Positions 10,596 through 21,869 of a DNA stretch of 64,000 bases are shown here, piece after piece. The notes below the pieces were generated by a model. That model saw only the letters and a program-made list of their open reading frames with translations, ran no database searches and had not been told where the DNA came from. The DNA comes from Prionace glauca. Lineage: Eukaryota; Chordata; Chondrichthyes; Carcharhiniformes; Carcharhinidae. Made by a program: the position numbers and the translations under genes. The DNA lies in assembly GCA_037974335.1 (NCBI GenBank), contig CM075746.1, positions 39,010,701 through 39,074,700 of the forward strand, written 5' to 3'. Position 1 is the first letter of the stretch. Each line of letters opens with the position of its first letter.

Positions 10596-10706
10596 GTTCA
10601 TTCCTTATTGTCCCACATCAGCAGGAACACTGGGAATACATGAAGCCTGATTAATGCTGGAGTGGAGAATCTGAAACGTGTTTTCTGTCTGATTTCCAGG
10701 ATCAGG

Positions 10707-10745
10707 GATAACTGTATGGACTGAATCCTAAAACATGACACTGTG
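10707..10745 (+). other. J-side recombination signal, 23-bp spacer
   Basis: A perfect heptamer CACTGTG (10739-10745) is preceded by exactly 23 bp and then the nonamer-like GATAACTGT (10707-10715; five of nine positions match GGTTTTTGT, with the TGT end kept). Together with the 12-RSS on V this obeys the 12/23 rule with V12/J23 polarity. Confidence 0.8.
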
Positions 10746-10782
10746 TGGGTGCTTGGCCAAGGGACCAAACTCTTTGTCGCAG
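10746..10782 (+). CDS. IgL joining (J) segment, cluster 1
   Basis: Twelve codons read WVLGQGTKLFVA plus one base, ending at GTAAGT (10783-10788) in phase 1. This is the phase needed to join the C exon (g|ct). It starts on a codon boundary directly after the heptamer. The usual F-G-x-G bulge is L-G-Q-G here: the phenylalanine is leucine, which would weaken but not stop translation. Rearrangement could still be possible on RSS grounds, but the only local V is a pseudogene. Confidence 0.85.
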
Positions 10783-13723
10783 GTAAGTGACTGGAAATCC
10801 CCTTGAAACTAGCTGTGTGAGTTTAGAAAATTAGAAATTAGTTACTAATTCAAACTCAGTTATTTCTTAGTAACTACTTTTTAATTGTCAATTTTACAAT
10901 GAAAGTGCTGACTACATGTTTACTCTCCAGCACCAGTTCAGTTAATTATTGCTGTGTTTCTCGATATTGCTCCTGGATGCCTCAATTTGTGCTGCCTGTG
11001 ACAGCGATGTTTCTACATTTTACTACTATTTTTAATTAATCAGTGAACTAATTTTACAATATCTTTCCAACATTTCCAATGAAAACTGATCTTTTCTAAC
11101 AACTGGTGCAGATAGAGTTTTGACCAATTTCTGGTGCCATTTTTCCTAAAATCTTATTGAAGAGCAAACTTGGAGAAAGGGATAAATTCTGTTTCTCCCT
11201 CATTGTTAGGCTATTTTGTTCAACAGTTGTGGAATCTTCTCACTATTGGGTGCATTGGGATGGCTTGAATCTAAAAAAAATTCATTTGTGTAACCCCTTT
11301 AACATTATTTTGAAGGACTGTTATTGAAATGCCACTAAACACAACAGCCAATTATTATTCAGAAGTACTTTTTAGCAGTGTTGTTTCAAAGATTACTGAC
11401 CAGCACACCAGGATCTATCATATCCACCTGAAGTGCATAAGACATGGGAGTCATTTCAGAAAATCTTTTTCCAGGGAATAAAAAGACTACTACTGTTTTC
11501 ACTTAGCATTCACTGATGTGTTGATCTTGAGCTTGTTCCAGACTCCATGTTTCCAATAGTCCACTCTCATTCCTGACTTTTTCTAGTATTCTGTGACCAT
11601 CTGTGTGTTGCTTCCCATGCCACTGATGAACTTAAATGTTTAATTAACTTTGCTTTCAGTTTCTTTCCTACATCCATAGTGAACTCTTCCATTCTTTACT
11701 TGATTTCTGTGTCTCCATTTTTGAATATCAGCTATCAATCCTTATCCACCATAAACCGACTACCTCTCACAGTCACCTTGCCATACTTCTTGCGACCCTA
11801 TTTCTTAAGAGGACTCCATGCTAATCTTCCAGCTTCTCCTGACCAAAAAAGTCATTTCAGACTTCACAGATGCTGCCAGACTTGCTGAGTTTTTCCAGCA
11901 CTTACTGTTTCTGTTCCAGTTTCTTTGTCTCCTTTTTAACTGTTGTGATGATGCCATCCTTTGTAGCAGTGTTAGTATGTTTTCTTTTTTCCTTAATCTG
12001 CTTCCCAACAATTTATGCCGTCTCTCAAATGTAATAAACACACCCAGGCACTTGACAAGAGTATTATAAAACAAAATATGACACAAAGCCACATAAAGAG
12101 ATTTTGACCAAGCCATTTTGAGGAGTGTATTAAAAGAGGAAAGTGAGACACAGAGGATGAGGGAGACAACTGCAGAATTTAGGATCTTGAAAGCGAAGGG
12201 GCATCCATCAATTATGCAGCAATTTCAAAGTGGGCATTTTCAACATCCAAGACAAGACCAGTATTTGTTGTTCATCTCCAATTGCCCCTGAGAAGCCACC
12301 TTCTGGAATCATTGAAATTCATAAGTTGTAGATATTTCACTGCTTCCTCCTCCCCACTGTGAATGTTTATAGAATGGTTGCATTCTGGTTCATTCCAAAT
12401 ACTTTCAAACTAGGCGGTTGATCTTTTTCTCAAATCAGGGAAAGATGAAAGGACATTTGAAATTTAAACAGACCGTCATTTCCCCAACAGCTGCTTCCAC
12501 CCGCAGCCAATCCCACCTTCCTGCACTGTTTGAGAGACCTTCGACCCCTCTGGCACCATCACATTCAACTCTCCAGCCTCTGAAGCACAGTGTCCTGTTA
12601 AACTCCACACACTGTCATCTTGTCTCCCATTCACAGTCTCCTTGTTCATGCTGAAATTTTCCTTCCAACACCCATCAATTCCTCTGTTTTTCCCTTCCCT
12701 TCATTCTCATTCATTGACCTGATTGCTGCTCTATGAGTCTTGTTACTGTGTTTCTATTGGTTGCACGTCCTGAGCCAGAAGGTCAGGTTTTATGGTGAAT
12801 TCACTGCAATGGTGATTCTCTCTGTAACTGGACACAGTTAGGATTGACACTGTGGTGAAAGGTTTGCTGGTTTTGTGCTCCATGTTTGTCTTTGAGTGTG
12901 ACTATCCAGACCTCGTCCTTCACTGCTGGCTCAGTGTGGGCTGCTCCTGGTTGTCATATTGACACTGAGCCTGTAGCTTCATGTTGCTGCATCATGTACA
13001 TTTCTGTGTGTCATTCAGCACTTGACAGTTTTTCTTTCTTTTAGAAAACACTTTTCAATTTTCTATTTCTAACTTTGTGTAGTTGGATTTTGAGAATCGT
13101 CCTTCCCATTCCCACAGGCTCATGTCTAGGGAATTGTGAGCCCTCTTATCTCTTTCCAACTGACCGTTCATCCCTGATTAACCAGTACAGTGAGTATTGG
13201 CGAGTCATTGAATTGTTAAGAATCTACTCCCGTCCTCATCTCATCCCTACAACTGACCCTTTCAGTCAGGCAGGATGGGAGCATCCAAAATGGTCACTGG
13301 GTATCAGGTAGGAAAGAGGCTCTTAGTATATTTGACCTCTCCAAAAACAGGCTAAATGTATGTGCAGTGAAACATCATGACAGACCATTGACCAACCCTG
13401 GGATGGAGAATGAAATGTCCCTGCTACATTCACCCGAAGTCAACAATTTCACATTGACTGGGGTTAGTATCTGGGGTCCGGAGGTGAAGGTCCCACAGTG
13501 AATGCTGCTCTAATCCACAGAGTCAGCAGGACTAAACAATAACTTTTACATCAAAATTAGTACTTCCTTTTTAATTTTAGATTGAACCTAAATAATCATC
13601 CAATAAACTTCTGGGGTCCATTACAGGAATAGCAACATTTCAAACCTGCTTCAATCAAACTCTGAAATGATGCCAAGTTTTTGTCCAACTTCATATAAAC
13701 TTGTTTTCTGTTTCTGATTACAG
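10783..13723 (+). other. J-C intron of IgL cluster 1
   Basis: This is about 2.9 kb between the J donor and the C acceptor. It contains a minus-strand Penelope-end-like scrap (about 11846-11925) and a short piece near 12255-12320 resembling the decayed LINE at 18.6-20.5 kb. Otherwise it is unique, AT-rich and without a gene. An IgL enhancer could lie here but I cannot show one. Confidence 0.6.
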
Positions 13724-14046
13724 CTCAGCAACTCCCTGCCCCTTCAGTGAAACTGCTGGGACCTTCAGCCGATGAGCTGTCCACTAAAGGAGCTGGCACG
13801 TTAGTTTGCCTGGTCAACAAACTATCCATGGGCTTTGCTGCAGTCAGCTGGACAGTCGATGGGAGTCCAACGAGCAGTGATGTCCAAACCAGCGTGGTGT
13901 CGCGGAGTTCAGACAACACCTTCAGTCTCAGCAACTACCTGACAGTCCCTGGCAGAGATTGGAGCAGTGGGAAGGTTTACTCCTGTACAGTTCAACAAGG
14001 AGCAGCTTCAAAAACAACCACAACTGCCTCACAATCCAACTGTTAA
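13724..14046 (+). CDS. IgL constant (C) exon, cluster 1, intact
   Basis: C1-set immunoglobulin domain of a shark light chain, secreted as part of an Ig heterodimer. It is preceded by acceptor TTCTGATTACAG (13712-13723) and joins J in phase 1 to give an alanine. About 107 residues are open to TAA at 14044-14046. The domain shows APSVKLLGPSADELSTKG, the first-sheet cysteine in GTLVCLVNK, the tryptophan in VSWTVDG, SSDNTFSLSNYLTV, the second cysteine in YSCTVQQG and a terminal SNC whose cysteine would bond the heavy chain. Length and all hallmark residues are normal. Its own V is dead, so it is either an orphan or served by a neighbouring V outside the window. Isotype (sigma, sigma-cart, kappa or lambda) is not settled from sequence alone. 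Confidence 0.9.
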
Positions 14047-14430
14047 ATAGATGGAAGTTTCATTGTGTCAGCTGCCTGAGTAATTAGAATCATTTTATCT
14101 TCCTGCACCATTATCCATCCTCCTCGCCTGGTACCTGCTGCATTTCATGTTTCTCTTTGCTTTACCTGATTCTGCTGTATTATTTGAATTGTTTGTATCT
14201 GAGGCTGGTTTTGTTCAGTCTCTCCCATTGCAAGAGGCTCTACCAGGGTTAATGTGACCCTGTAATTTAGCTCCAATCTGGAATCTGAGTTGAAGATGGG
14301 TTCTTTCCTCAGCAACAGAATGGATTAATGATGCTGATTGATGAAGGCAGTTTATTATATCAACAGCATCAAACTGACAATGGCTGTCACTGAGAATATT
14401 TTTCAATAAAGAGAATCCTGTGCAAAAAAT
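14047..14430 (+). other. IgL C1 3' UTR with polyadenylation signal
   Basis: Sequence after the stop runs to a canonical AATAAA at 14405-14410, followed about 18 bp later by GTGCAAAAAATAC-type sequence. The first part (TAAATAGATGGAAGTTTCA) is conserved behind the C2 pseudogene at 29998-30016. Confidence 0.7.
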
Positions 14431-14834
14431 ACTTGTTCTGTCAACTTGTGTTCTCTTTCCCATCCCTAACCCCACCAAAGTGTGAGGAGACCAAGGCTCA
14501 GGGTTCTGTTTCCATCTACTGAAGTGTTGTGGCAAGTGGGGGAGTAGATCAGAATCATCTAACAATTATTGGGTGTGAGATTTGGGTTAGGTTTCTTCAG
14601 GGTTGTCATTGAAACAGGAAATAACTAGGTAAACCATACAACTATGGACAGTCTTACGCAGAACCATGATGGTAAGCTTCCAGAGGCCACAGTAGTGGAA
14701 AAATTAACACTTTCCTTGAGATTTGAACTCATAAAGGAGAGCCAAGGTTTGTGTGGCAAATGTAAATTGAATGCTTTAACAAGGAATTGTTTGATGAAGA
14801 AAATGCAAAAAAGTCCCTATATGGAGTTTCAAAA

Positions 14835-17066
14835 AGGGGTAAGATAAACTTGCTAATAAAATTAGCAATTACGATAGGATGAGAGAGGAATTGGCGAATG
14901 TTGACTGGGGGAGTGCATTGGAAGGTAGGTCTGCTGAGGAACAGTGGAGGATCTTTAAGGAGATCTTTCTTGGTGCTCAGCAGAAATTTATTCCGATGGT
15001 TAAAAAGGATCGTAGGAGGAGAGATAATCAGCTGTGGATAACGAAGGAGGTAAAGGAAAGTGTTAAAAGTGGATGCGTCTAGAGTAGCTAAGAGTAGTGG
15101 GCGAGAAGAGGATTGGGAGAGGTTTAAATATCAACAAAGAATGACTAAGAAGTTGATAAAGAAGGGTAGGATAAATTATGAAGCTGGGCTAGCGCTTAAT
15201 ATAAAAAAGGATAGTAAGAGTTTTTATAAATATATAAAAAGGAAGAGGCTGACTAGGGTGAATGTTGGACCCTTAGAGGATGAAAGGGGGGACTTAGTGG
15301 TAGGGGATGGGGAAATGGCTGAGGCCTTGAATAACTTTTTTGTATTGGTCTTCACGGAGGAGGACGTGAATAATTTGCCGGGTGTTAGCGATGGAAAGAT
15401 GGTAGGAGTGGAGGGCCTGACTGACATTGTTGTTACTAGAGGGGCAGTGCTCGAAAGACTGGAGGGACTGATTGTGGACAAGTCCCCAGGACTGGATGGA
15501 ATGCATCCAAGGGTTCTGAAAGAAATGGCAGAGGTGATAGTAGATGCCTTGGTGATTATTTTCCAAACGTCGCTGGATTCCGGGGAAGTGCCGGAAGATT
15601 GGAAAATGGCTAATGTCACACCGTTGTTTAAGAAAGGTGGCAGGCAAAAGGCAGGGAATTATAGGCTGGTTAGTTTAATGTCTGTTATAGGTAAAATGCT
15701 AGAATCCGTGATCAAGGAGAAAATAGCGAGGCATCTTGAAGGGAATTGTTTGCTAGAGCAGACGCAGCACGGTTCCGTTAAGGGGAAGTCGTGTCTGACG
15801 AATTTATTGGAGTTCTATGAGGATGTGTCTAGGGCGGTGGATAGAGGAGAGCCGGTGGATGTGGTGTTTCTTGATTTTCAGAAGGCATTTGATAAGGTGC
15901 CACACAAGAGGTTATTACAGAAGGTCAGGGGGCATGGAGTTGGGGGTAAGGTGTTAGCGTGGATAGGGGATTGGCTGTCAAATAGGAGGCAGAGAGTGGG
16001 GCCCAATGGGTGCTATTCGGATTGGTGGTTGGTGACTAATGGAGTGCCCCAGGGGTCCGTGCTGGGGCCTCAGCTATTTACCATTTATATAGATGATCTG
16101 GAGGAGGGAACCGAGTGTATGGTGTGGAAATTTGCTGATGTCACCAAGATTGGTGGAATGGCAAATTGTGCGGAGGGTGTGGAAAGTCTGCAGACAGATC
16201 TAGATAGGCTGGGCGAATGGGCCAGGAACTGGCAAATGGAATTTAATGTTGGCAAGTGTGAAGTTGTCCACTTTGATAGGAATAATGGTAGGAAGGACTA
16301 TTACTTACATGGCGAAAAACTGTAGCATGCGACGGTGCAGAGGGACCTCAGAGTCCATGTACATGAGTTGCAAAAACCCAGCCTGCAGGTGCAGCAGGTG
16401 GTCAGGAAGGCAAATGGGATGCTGGCCTTTGTAGCGAGGGGGGCTGAATATAAAAGTAGGGAGGTCTTGCTGCAACTGTACAGGGCACTGGTGAGGCCGC
16501 AGCTGGAGTACTGTGTGCAGTTTTGGTCGCCGCACTTACGCAAGGATATTTTGGCCTTGGAGGGAGTGCAGAGGAGGTTTACTAGGCTGATACCGGAGTT
16601 GAGGGGGTTGAGCTATGAGGAGAGGCTGAATAAACTAGGCTTGTACTCGTTAAGAGTTTAGAAGAATGAGGGGAGATCCCATTGAGACATATAAGATGAT
16701 AAATGGGGTGGATAGGATAGAGGTGGAGAGGCTCTTCCTGCTCAGAAAGGACAGTAGGACTAGGGGGCACAGCCTCAAGTTAAAGGGGGGGGCGGTTTAG
16801 AACGGAGTTGAGGAGGAACTTCTTCACTCAAAGGGTGGTGAATCTCTGGAATTCTCTGCCCGTTGAAGTGGTGGAGGCTGCCTCGCTAAATATATTTAAG
16901 ACGCGGGTTGATAGGTTTTTGATAGGCAGGGGGATTAAGGGTTATAGGGAGAGGGCGGGAAGGTGGAACTGAGACACGACAGATCAGAAATGATCTTATT
17001 GAATGGCAGGGCAGGCTTGAAGGGCTAGATGGCCTGCTCCTGCTCCTATTTCTTATGTTCTTATGT
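14835..17066 (+). mobile_element. CR1-clade LINE, 5'-truncated, inactive
   Basis: ORF2 is readable in pieces: DNQLWITKEVKESVKSG near 15026-15072, then a long open stretch 15060-16325 with SPGLDGMHPRVLKEM, DFQKAFDKVPHKRLL and GVPQGSVLGPQLF. Next comes FADVTK, where the second catalytic aspartate codon is GTC (16140-16142) instead of GAC. A stop follows at 16323-16325 and the C-terminal part continues in another frame to about 16970. The tail is TTCTTATGTTCTTATG (17051-17066). Same subfamily as 32117-32910 and 42432-44116. Inactive by catalytic-site loss, stops and missing 5' end. Confidence 0.93.
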
Positions 17067-17329
17067 AATTAGTGGGACTGTGACAATATGGAAAGGACAG
17101 AATACCCTTGATTAATGGATGTTCATTAGCTTGGAGGGAGATGTATAATAATGTCCCATAGACCCCAACATTGGCTCCATTAATTTTGGTAAATTTTAAT
17201 TATCTTATTAACACTGGGATTATAATCTCAATTTCTGGTTAGCACAATTGAAGAATGTGGTTAACTATGAAGAGACCTATGTGCAACTTCAGAAGGATAT
17301 AGACTGGTTAGAAGATGAAGCAGTTAGAT

Positions 17330-17640
17330 TCAGTCCCTCAAGTCTGTTTTATTGTTCTATTTGCTCCTTGGTCATTTGTACCACAACTTCCTTTACCTGT
17401 GTTTAATTCATACCCTAGGGTGCCTTTCCCTAATGAAGCAAAACGACAATCCCCAATTTTCCCCTTGCACTCCAGATATTTTGGGGAATGAATTTCAGAT
17501 TTCCATTACATTTTGTGTGGAAAAGTGCTTCCTGACTTTTCTCCCAAATGGCATAACTCTTAATTTTAAAATAATGCATCCCTCTTCTGGATTTTTGCCA
17601 CTTGAGAAAATAACTTTTCTAACCTAACCATCTCTTTAAC
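17330..17640 (-). mobile_element. Old CR1 3' fragment
   Basis: Plus-strand wording such as TTTTGTGTGGAAAAGTGCTT (17511-17530) is the reverse complement of the F-F-T-Q-type C-terminal coding region of CR1. It is strongly decayed, with no open frame. Confidence 0.55.
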
Positions 17641-18640
17641 TTTGCAAGCTTTGCAGTTATATATTTGTGTCCTACATCATCTAATCAATTGCTACTAGTC
17701 TCAATCAACAGTTCACTCCCAATCAGAATAGATTGAAGGTTTCTTAAAACTGCTATTCATCAGAGCAGCTCCATTACCCAAACTGTTTCACACAGAACGT
17801 AATACAATATAAACCAAATTTATAATTTATAAATTAAATGTTGAATTTAAACATTAAAATGTTTAATTTTTAAGCATTAAAAATGTTTAGTGTATAAATG
17901 AAAACATTTAAATGTTTTTAAATGACATTAAAAAATGCCATTAAATGTTTGAATTGCTATTGAAGGTAATTGTTTAACTGGCTATGTCACAGGTAAGATA
18001 TACAACTCTTTGTTTTTTTACATAACTTGATGTGTTTGATTTATCTCCCTCCCTAAGATTACCTCAACATTTATCTTGCACCCCACTGCCTCCAGTTTAT
18101 TCCTCAAGATCCATAGCTATTTTTTCAAATGCTTTCTATTTCTATCCTACAACCAAATTTTGATGCACTGGTAGCTTTGCTCTGAAGCCACTTCCTGGGA
18201 GGGCTCAATAGAATTCTGGGGTAACTCTCCACTTTCTCTCTAAAACACTCAGGATCGCAGCCCCATGTCCCAATTCTAGATAGTGAAGGTGTTTTGATTA
18301 TTGCTCACAGAGTGAATCTGTCACCATGTTCCTGCAGAGATCAGAGGGATGTGTGGGGAGGATGCTGTCCATGACATGTCCTTCCAGCCAGACTCCTTGA
18401 TATTGGCATTTTATCTGTGGGTATGATATTACCTGTAAACGTGCCAGCAGGTTTGGTGAGCCTCTCTCCTCAAACATAGTAAAGCTTGCTGAACATTGAT
18501 AGCAGCCACTCCGTTGCTGCCACTATCCACCCTGAATCCTCACACTCAATGTCTCTCCCTCACTCTCCCTCCCTGCTCTGTAGCTGCTCTCTCCCCTGTA
18601 GCCATCTCTTCCCATTCCTTCACTCCCTTTTTAAAATGAA
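17641..18640. other. Intergenic with AT-rich low-complexity block
   Basis: At 17810-17960 the sequence is built from variants of ATTTAAATGTTT and its complement, giving many small foldbacks. The rest shows no gene or named repeat. Confidence 0.55.
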
Positions 18641-18715
18641 TGTTTTACAGGGTGTGGCTGTCATTTATTGACCATTGCATGAGAAGGCAGTGGTGAACCA
18701 CCTTCCTGAACTGCT

Positions 18716-18864
18716 CCAGTTTTGCATTAACTGGTCCCTTCAGTTGTTTCTTCATGTGGATTAAATTGAATTAGTTAAAGACTGACATCTGGATTCTGGA
18801 GACCTACAGATTAGGCCAATATGGATCATCCACTTGGCAGTCTTGGCTGAAGGTGGTTATAATG
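18716..18864. repeat. 149-bp duplicate, copy 1 (ectopic)
   Basis: By eye this is base-for-base the same as 20238-20386, same orientation, about 1.5 kb apart. It interrupts the LINE sequence in an unrelated part of the element, between CTGCTCCA and CTTCATGTGG. Confidence 0.9.
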
Positions 18865-20237
18865 CTTCATGTGGTATAGGTACACCCATGGTGCTGATAG
18901 GGAGGGAATTTCAGGGTTTAATCCAGTGACAGTGAAGGAACAGCGATAAAGGTCATAGTCAGGATAGTGTGAATCTTGGAAGGGAACTTGCAGATGGTGT
19001 TCCCATGTGTTTGCTGCCCTTGTCCTACTAGGTGGCAGAGGTCACATGTTTTGGAAGGTGCTATTGAAGGAGTCTTGGTGGGTGCTGCAGTACATCTTGT
19101 AAATTAAACACACTGTTACTAACGTGTCAGTAGTAGAGAGTAAGTACTGAAAGTGTTGGATGTGATACCAATCAAATGGACTCCTTTATTTTGGATGGCA
19201 TTGACCTTCTTGAGTGTTGTTGGAGCTGCACTCAGCCAGGCAAGAAGAGAATATTCAAATACATTCCTGACTTGTGTCTTTCAGATGTTGGACAGGCTTT
19301 GGGGAGTGAGGAAGTGAGTTACTTGCTGCAGAATTTCCGACCTTTGATGTGCTCTTGAAGTCACGTTATTTAGGTGGTTGATCCAGTTCAGTTTCTGGTC
19401 AATGGTTAATTCAAGAGTGCTGATAGTGGGAGAATCAACAATGTCAAGGGGAGATGGTCAGAATCTGTCTTGTTCCAGATCGTCATTGTCTGGCACTTGT
19501 GTGGCACAAGCGTTACTGTTACTTATCAGCCCAAGCTTAGAAATTGCCTGTGTCTTGTTGCATAAACTTCTAATCTAAGGAGTCACAAGTGATGCTGGAC
19601 AGCGTACAGTCATTGGCAAACATAAGCACTTCTGCCTTACAATGGGGGAAAGATCATTGATGAAACAGGTGGAGATGGTTGGGCCTAGGACACTACTCCG
19701 AGGAACTCCTGCAGTGATGTCCTGAAACAGACAATTGGCCTCCAATCCCCACAATCATCCTCCTTTGTGCTAAGTGTGACTCTAACTAGTGGAGAGTTTT
19801 CCCCTTATTTCCATTGACTCCAGTTTAGCTTGGGCTTCTCGAATCAAATGCTCCCTCTATGACGAAGGCAGTCACTCTCACCTCACCTCTTGATATCAGT
19901 TATATTGTCCATGTTTAGGTCAAGACTGTAATGAGGTTTGGAGCAGAGAGACCTTAGTGGAACCCAAACTGAGAGTCAGTGAGCAGGCTATTGCTGAGTA
20001 GGTGCTGCTTGTTAGCATTGTTGACAACCCCTTCCATCACTTGATTGAGAATAGATTGATGGGGTGGAAATTGTCCAGGTTGGCTTTGTCCTGATTCTTG
20101 TGAACAGAACATACCTGGGCAATTTTCCACATTGGTGGGTGGATGCCAGTGTTGTAATTGTACTGGAAAAACTTGGCTAGGAGTGTTGTAGTTTCTTATC
20201 TACAAATCTTCAATGCTATTGTGGAATATTCTCAGGA

Positions 20238-20386
20238 CCAGTTTTGCATTAACTGGTCCCTTCAGTTGTTTCTTCATGTGGATTAAATTGAATTAGTTAA
20301 AGACTGACATCTGGATTCTGGAGACCTACAGATTAGGCCAATATGGATCATCCACTTGGCAGTCTTGGCTGAAGGTGGTTATAATG
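20238..20386. repeat. 149-bp duplicate, copy 2 (apparently native position)
   Basis: Partner of 18716-18864. Flanking text on both sides continues the LINE naturally, so this looks like the source copy. Confidence 0.85.
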
Positions 20387-20989
20387 ATTCAACCTTGTCT
20401 TTTACGCTAAAGTGCTGGGGCTCCCCTATCTTTGACAACAGGGAACATTTGTGGAGCTCCCTTCTCTGGGGTAGTAGTTTAATTGTCCACTACCATTCAT
20501 GACTGGATGTGGTGAGACTGCAGAGCTTAGATCTCTACCTATTCTATGACCTTCCACCGTATGGCGTGCAACTTTTGCTATGCTTTAGCTTCACCATCTT
20601 ATCAATCTTATCCAAAATAGTATCAGCTAATTTGCAATTCCATCTCTTTGCCTTGTCTTCCAGACTTCACCTCCTGTCCAAACTTATCCATCTGTGAACT
20701 TGTTATCACACTGCCAGGAAACAAACCAAAATATTCTAACTGCATCACTATTGTGGATTTCTCTTCCACAAGCTATTCAACTGTAGGTGGCATCACCACC
20801 ATATGATCTTCTCCACTTTCATATGACTTTAACTGCCAAACTTTAAGCTAGAATCCTCTGTCACTTTATTTTCTTTTCTCCTTTTCTAACTTCACTATTT
20901 TCAATTCCCTTTACTTTTTTTTCTCTCTCGCCTTTCTGCCTGTTCATGCTCACTCCTTTTTTCTCCATTTTTTGCTTTCTTGATTCTCA

Positions 20990-21780
20990 CAGCTACAAGT
21001 TAAAACACCATCCAACTCTAACATACCTCGGAGTGACTCTAGATAGGACACCTAAAAACAACTGCAGACAAGCTCTAAAACAACTTGATTGCTAAACTAG
21101 CTGGCTCAATGTGGGGTTTTGCTACCACCACCCTCTGAACCTCAGCACTCGCACTCTATTACTCAGTAGCTGAATAGTGCTCCCCTGTTTGGTCAAGATC
21201 ATCTCTCCCTCTCTCTCTCACACACACACACACACACAGACTTGATACCCAGCTGAATGTTACCGTATGTACATTACTGAAACACTACACTCAACGCTAA
21301 TCTCTTGGCTCCCTGTCCTTGTAAACATCAGCCCTCCATTGACTTGCAACAGCCCATAAACTTGACACAAAAAGTTTGCAATTGCCCCCATCTTCCATTA
21401 GATAATGATCTATTCAGCCCATCCAAGGTATGACTCCCATCAAGAAGATTGATCTGAAAAACCGTTCCACACAGGATGTCAATGCAAACTTCACTTGGAC
21501 AAATGATTGGGAATGCAAACTTCACTTGGACAAATGATTGGGAATCATTGGACATGAGAAACTAGTACCTGGTCTCAAACTTAACTCAATGGCTGCCTGG
21601 TTTTAACCTTCCAAGGAAAGAATGGCCCATCTTCAAAAGTTCAGGGCTGGCCATGGCCCTTGCTTAGCTACTCTCCACAGATGGGGCATTAGTGACAGGC
21701 CTGTAGGAGAGAAGAAACTGTGCATCCAATCCATAGACTCAGCGGAGGCCTAACTGCAATCAACACAACAGGACTGGGAG
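20990..21780 (+). mobile_element. Decayed LINE reverse transcriptase C-terminal fragment
   Basis: Plus-strand translation gives LTYLGVTLDRT (about 21018-21050) and, after shifts, a stretch resembling NLSTRTLLLSS, typical of the thumb/post-RT region of non-LTR elements. A CT/CA microsatellite (about 21205-21239) and a 31-bp tandem duplication lie inside. The stretch 20546-20989 before it holds nothing recognised. Confidence 0.6.
21481..21542. repeat. 31-bp tandem duplication
   Basis: The 31-bp unit starting AATGCAAACTTCACTTGG occurs twice back to back (21481-21511 and 21512-21542) with no difference. Confidence 0.95.
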
Positions 21781-21869
21781 AAGCATCTTGGTTTCGGGAC
21801 ATTGTATTTGCTAAATAAAATTATCATTCTCTTCCAATTCAAGTTTCTTTTTTTGCAGTCGTGTAAAGT

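Larger units (their letters stand above)
18640..20545 (-). mobile_element. Decayed non-LTR retrotransposon (non-CR1 lineage), antisense
   Basis: Read on the minus strand it contains reverse transcriptase hallmarks: GVPRSSVLGP (19681-19709) and FAND (19609-19620, decayed FADD), then a C-terminal region towards 18.9 kb. No open frame of length remains, so it is old. A 149-bp piece of the element (20238-20386) recurs at 18716-18864, see the separate entry. Confidence 0.8.

Noticed and set aside
21205-21239. CRISPR-like or regulatory repeat
   Set aside because: It is a plain CT/CA microsatellite.
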